DNA from: Bacillota bacterium
Lineage (GTDB): Bacteria > Bacillota > Clostridia > Oscillospirales > Acutalibacteraceae
Assembly (NCBI GenBank): GCA_023458915.1
Contig: JAEWWM010000028.1
Span: 1 to 14,507 of the forward strand
Reading direction: 5' to 3'
DNA length: 14,507 bases
The notes beneath the pieces are model-generated. The model was given only the letters and a program-made list of their open reading frames with translations. It had not been told where the DNA came from and ran no database searches. Position 1 is the first letter of the stretch; each line of letters opens with the position of its first letter. Positions 13,561-14,507 of the stretch are shown here, piece after piece. Made by a program: the position numbers and the translations under genes.

Positions 13561-14142
13561 TTACGGCTGGCTGAAGTTAACTGCCGGAGCAGTATTGCTT
13601 CCGTTTGCTGCTTGAAAATAATCGGCAGAGCTAAACCCAAACATATTTGCAATAATATTCGCCGGGAAAGTTTTTATTCTATTGTTATAATTTTTAACTG
13701 AATCATTATAATCTTTTCTTGCAACGGAAATCCTATTTTCTGTTCCTGCTAGCTCATCCATAAGATTTGTAAACTGAGTGTCCGCTTTAAGAGTTGGATA
13801 ATTCTCCACAATAACCAAAAGTCTGCTCAGTGCGCCTGAAAGCTCTGTGTCTGCGCTCGCTCTATCTGGCATAGTTTTGGCACCCGCGAGTTTTGCCCTC
13901 GCGTTTGAAATTTGAGTCAAAATATCCGATTCATGCGACGCAAATTTCTTAACAGTATTAACTAGATTGGGAATCAAATCCGCCCTTCTTTGAAGTTGCG
14001 TTTCTATGTTAGCAGATTGATTGTCAACGCTTTCTCTAAGCCCTACGAGGCCGTTATAACTCCCTACGCCCCAAGCTCCGAGTATAAAAATTATAGAACC
14101 TAATACAATCCAAAAAACAGACCATCCGGATAATTTTTTCAT
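13561..14142 (-). CDS. lemA: LemA family protein
   Basis: LemA proteins are small membrane-anchored helical-bundle proteins of unclear function, often encoded with TPM proteins as here. The 193-residue length is typical. One N-terminal membrane helix (about 8-27, FWIVLGSIIFILGAWGVGSY) leaves the rest outside. Family blocks are clear: YNGLVGLRESVDNQSANIET, LQRRADLIPNLVNTVKKFASHE, ARAKLAGAK, LSRLLVIVENYPTLKAD, LMDELAGTENRISVARKDYND and VKNYNNRIKTFPANIIANMFGF. The C terminus (AVNFSQP) resembles the usual V.F. ending. The ATG has AGGAAGAG upstream. It is first in the lemA-TPM operon, with an extended -10 promoter close upstream. Confidence 0.96.
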   Translation of the reverse strand: MKKLSGWSVFWIVLGSIIFILGAWGVGSYNGLVGLRESVDNQSANIETQLQRRADLIPNLVNTVKKFASHESDILTQISNARAKLAGAKTMPDRASADTELSGALSRLLVIVENYPTLKADTQFTNLMDELAGTENRISVARKDYNDSVKNYNNRIKTFPANIIANMFGFSSADYFQAANGSNTAPAVNFSQP

Positions 14143-14168
14143 AAAAAATCTCTTCCTTTCACAATTTT

Positions 14169-14196
14169 ATTATAGCATTTTAAACTAATTTGTTGA
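14169..14196 (-). promoter_or_regulatory. Predicted extended -10 promoter of lemA-TPM
   Basis: On the minus strand TGCTATAAT is an extended -10 element; TCAACA sits 16 bases upstream as a weak -35, overlapping the end of the preceding gene. The -10 is about 27 bases before the lemA ATG, so lemA can be transcribed independently. Confidence 0.55.
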
Positions 14197-14507
14197 GCTT
14201 ACCACAACGTATGCCGAATCTGATTTGTTTTCGAATTTCACGCTGTAAGCCTTGACTTCATATACCCCTTCTTTTGAAGGTGCAGTGTAAAGACCGTTAT
14301 TATCAACTGTTCCCGTATTATTTTCAGCCATTCCCCATCGAACTTCCTGACTAATTGCCCCTTCTATGTGAGCTTCGAACCTTACCTGCTCCAAAGGTTT
14401 AACTCTTGTTGTGTTTGGAGTTATTACAACCCTTACATTTTCATCAATTACAAGATCTTCTTCTTCTTTTTCGATTTCAACGGGTTTATATGCCCACCAG
14501 CGAATAT
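14185..14507 (-). CDS. Ig-like domain protein, C-terminal end (partial)
   Basis: The frame is open from the right edge to a TAG, giving at least 107 residues of a gene whose start is outside the window. The visible part starts with RWWAYKPVEIEKEEDLVIDE, a short linker, then ITPNTTRVKPLEQVRFEAHI. A bacterial Ig-like domain follows with the usual pattern: VRW, then GTVDNNGLYTAP, then GVYEVKAYS and SAYVVV. Such domains occur in cell-surface and envelope proteins as spacers or adhesion modules. It ends right after the domain, without a membrane anchor. It is followed by lemA after 42 bases. The function of the whole protein cannot be judged from this piece. Confidence 0.75.
   Translation of the reverse strand, partial: IRWWAYKPVEIEKEEEDLVIDENVRVVITPNTTRVKPLEQVRFEAHIEGAISQEVRWGMAENNTGTVDNNGLYTAPSKEGVYEVKAYSVKFENKSDSAYVVVSSTN

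Noticed and set aside
1..14507. tRNA, rRNA, CRISPR array, insertion sequence or phage attachment site
   Set aside because: The intergenic gaps were read on both strands; no cloverleaf, regularly spaced repeats, transposase or terminal inverted repeats with target duplication were found.

Overview
The window looks like a piece of chromosome from an AT-rich, spore-forming Firmicute, most likely a clostridium of the Oscillospirales type. It carries spoIIR, a SpoIID-type peptidoglycan-binding protein and an AddA-type nuclease, and most genes have purine-rich Shine-Dalgarno sites. Hand-counted GC is near 28% in one typical stretch. No tRNA, rRNA, CRISPR array or insertion sequence was seen, and no gene-free stretch exceeds about 180 bases. 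The genus is not determined.

Layout, left to right. 1-320 (+) is the 3' end of addA. 308-2244 (-) holds two tandem, translationally coupled paralogous secreted proteins of unknown function. 2329-3552 (-) is aspartate kinase with a structured leader. 3724-5997 (-) is a class A penicillin-binding protein with its own promoter. 6132-6956 (-) is a secreted LRR-like protein. 7139-8362 (-) is a SpoIID-like plus peptidoglycan-binding protein, divergent from corA (+, 8546-9472). 9467-10618 (-) is a Lys-rich coiled-coil protein behind a consensus promoter covered by a 15-bp palindrome. 10733-11437 (-) is spoIIR with a candidate sigma-F promoter. 11520-12616 (-) is a Nif11-type double-glycine leader ORF followed, one base out of frame, by an Ala-rich secreted or membrane protein. 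12753-14142 (-) is a lemA-TPM operon ending in a strong hairpin terminator. 14185-14507 (-) is the 3' end of an Ig-like protein.

How the genes relate. Conserved cell-wall, sporulation, ion-transport and amino-acid genes alternate with unrecognised genes. The unrecognised ones are mostly exported: the tandem paralogs, the LRR-like protein and the Nif11-led protein. The coiled-coil protein is also unrecognised but shows no clear export signal. Secreted, LRR-like and Ala-rich helical proteins of this kind suggest a host-associated lifestyle, but that is inference.

The most unusual object is the Nif11 leader region. One extra A in an A5 run would join the leader, a textbook signal-peptide-like hydrophobic stretch and the large helical protein into one 365-residue product. 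The helical protein also contains a segment of about 210 bp at roughly 63% GC with a 21-bp triplicated repeat, in a genome otherwise near 30% GC.
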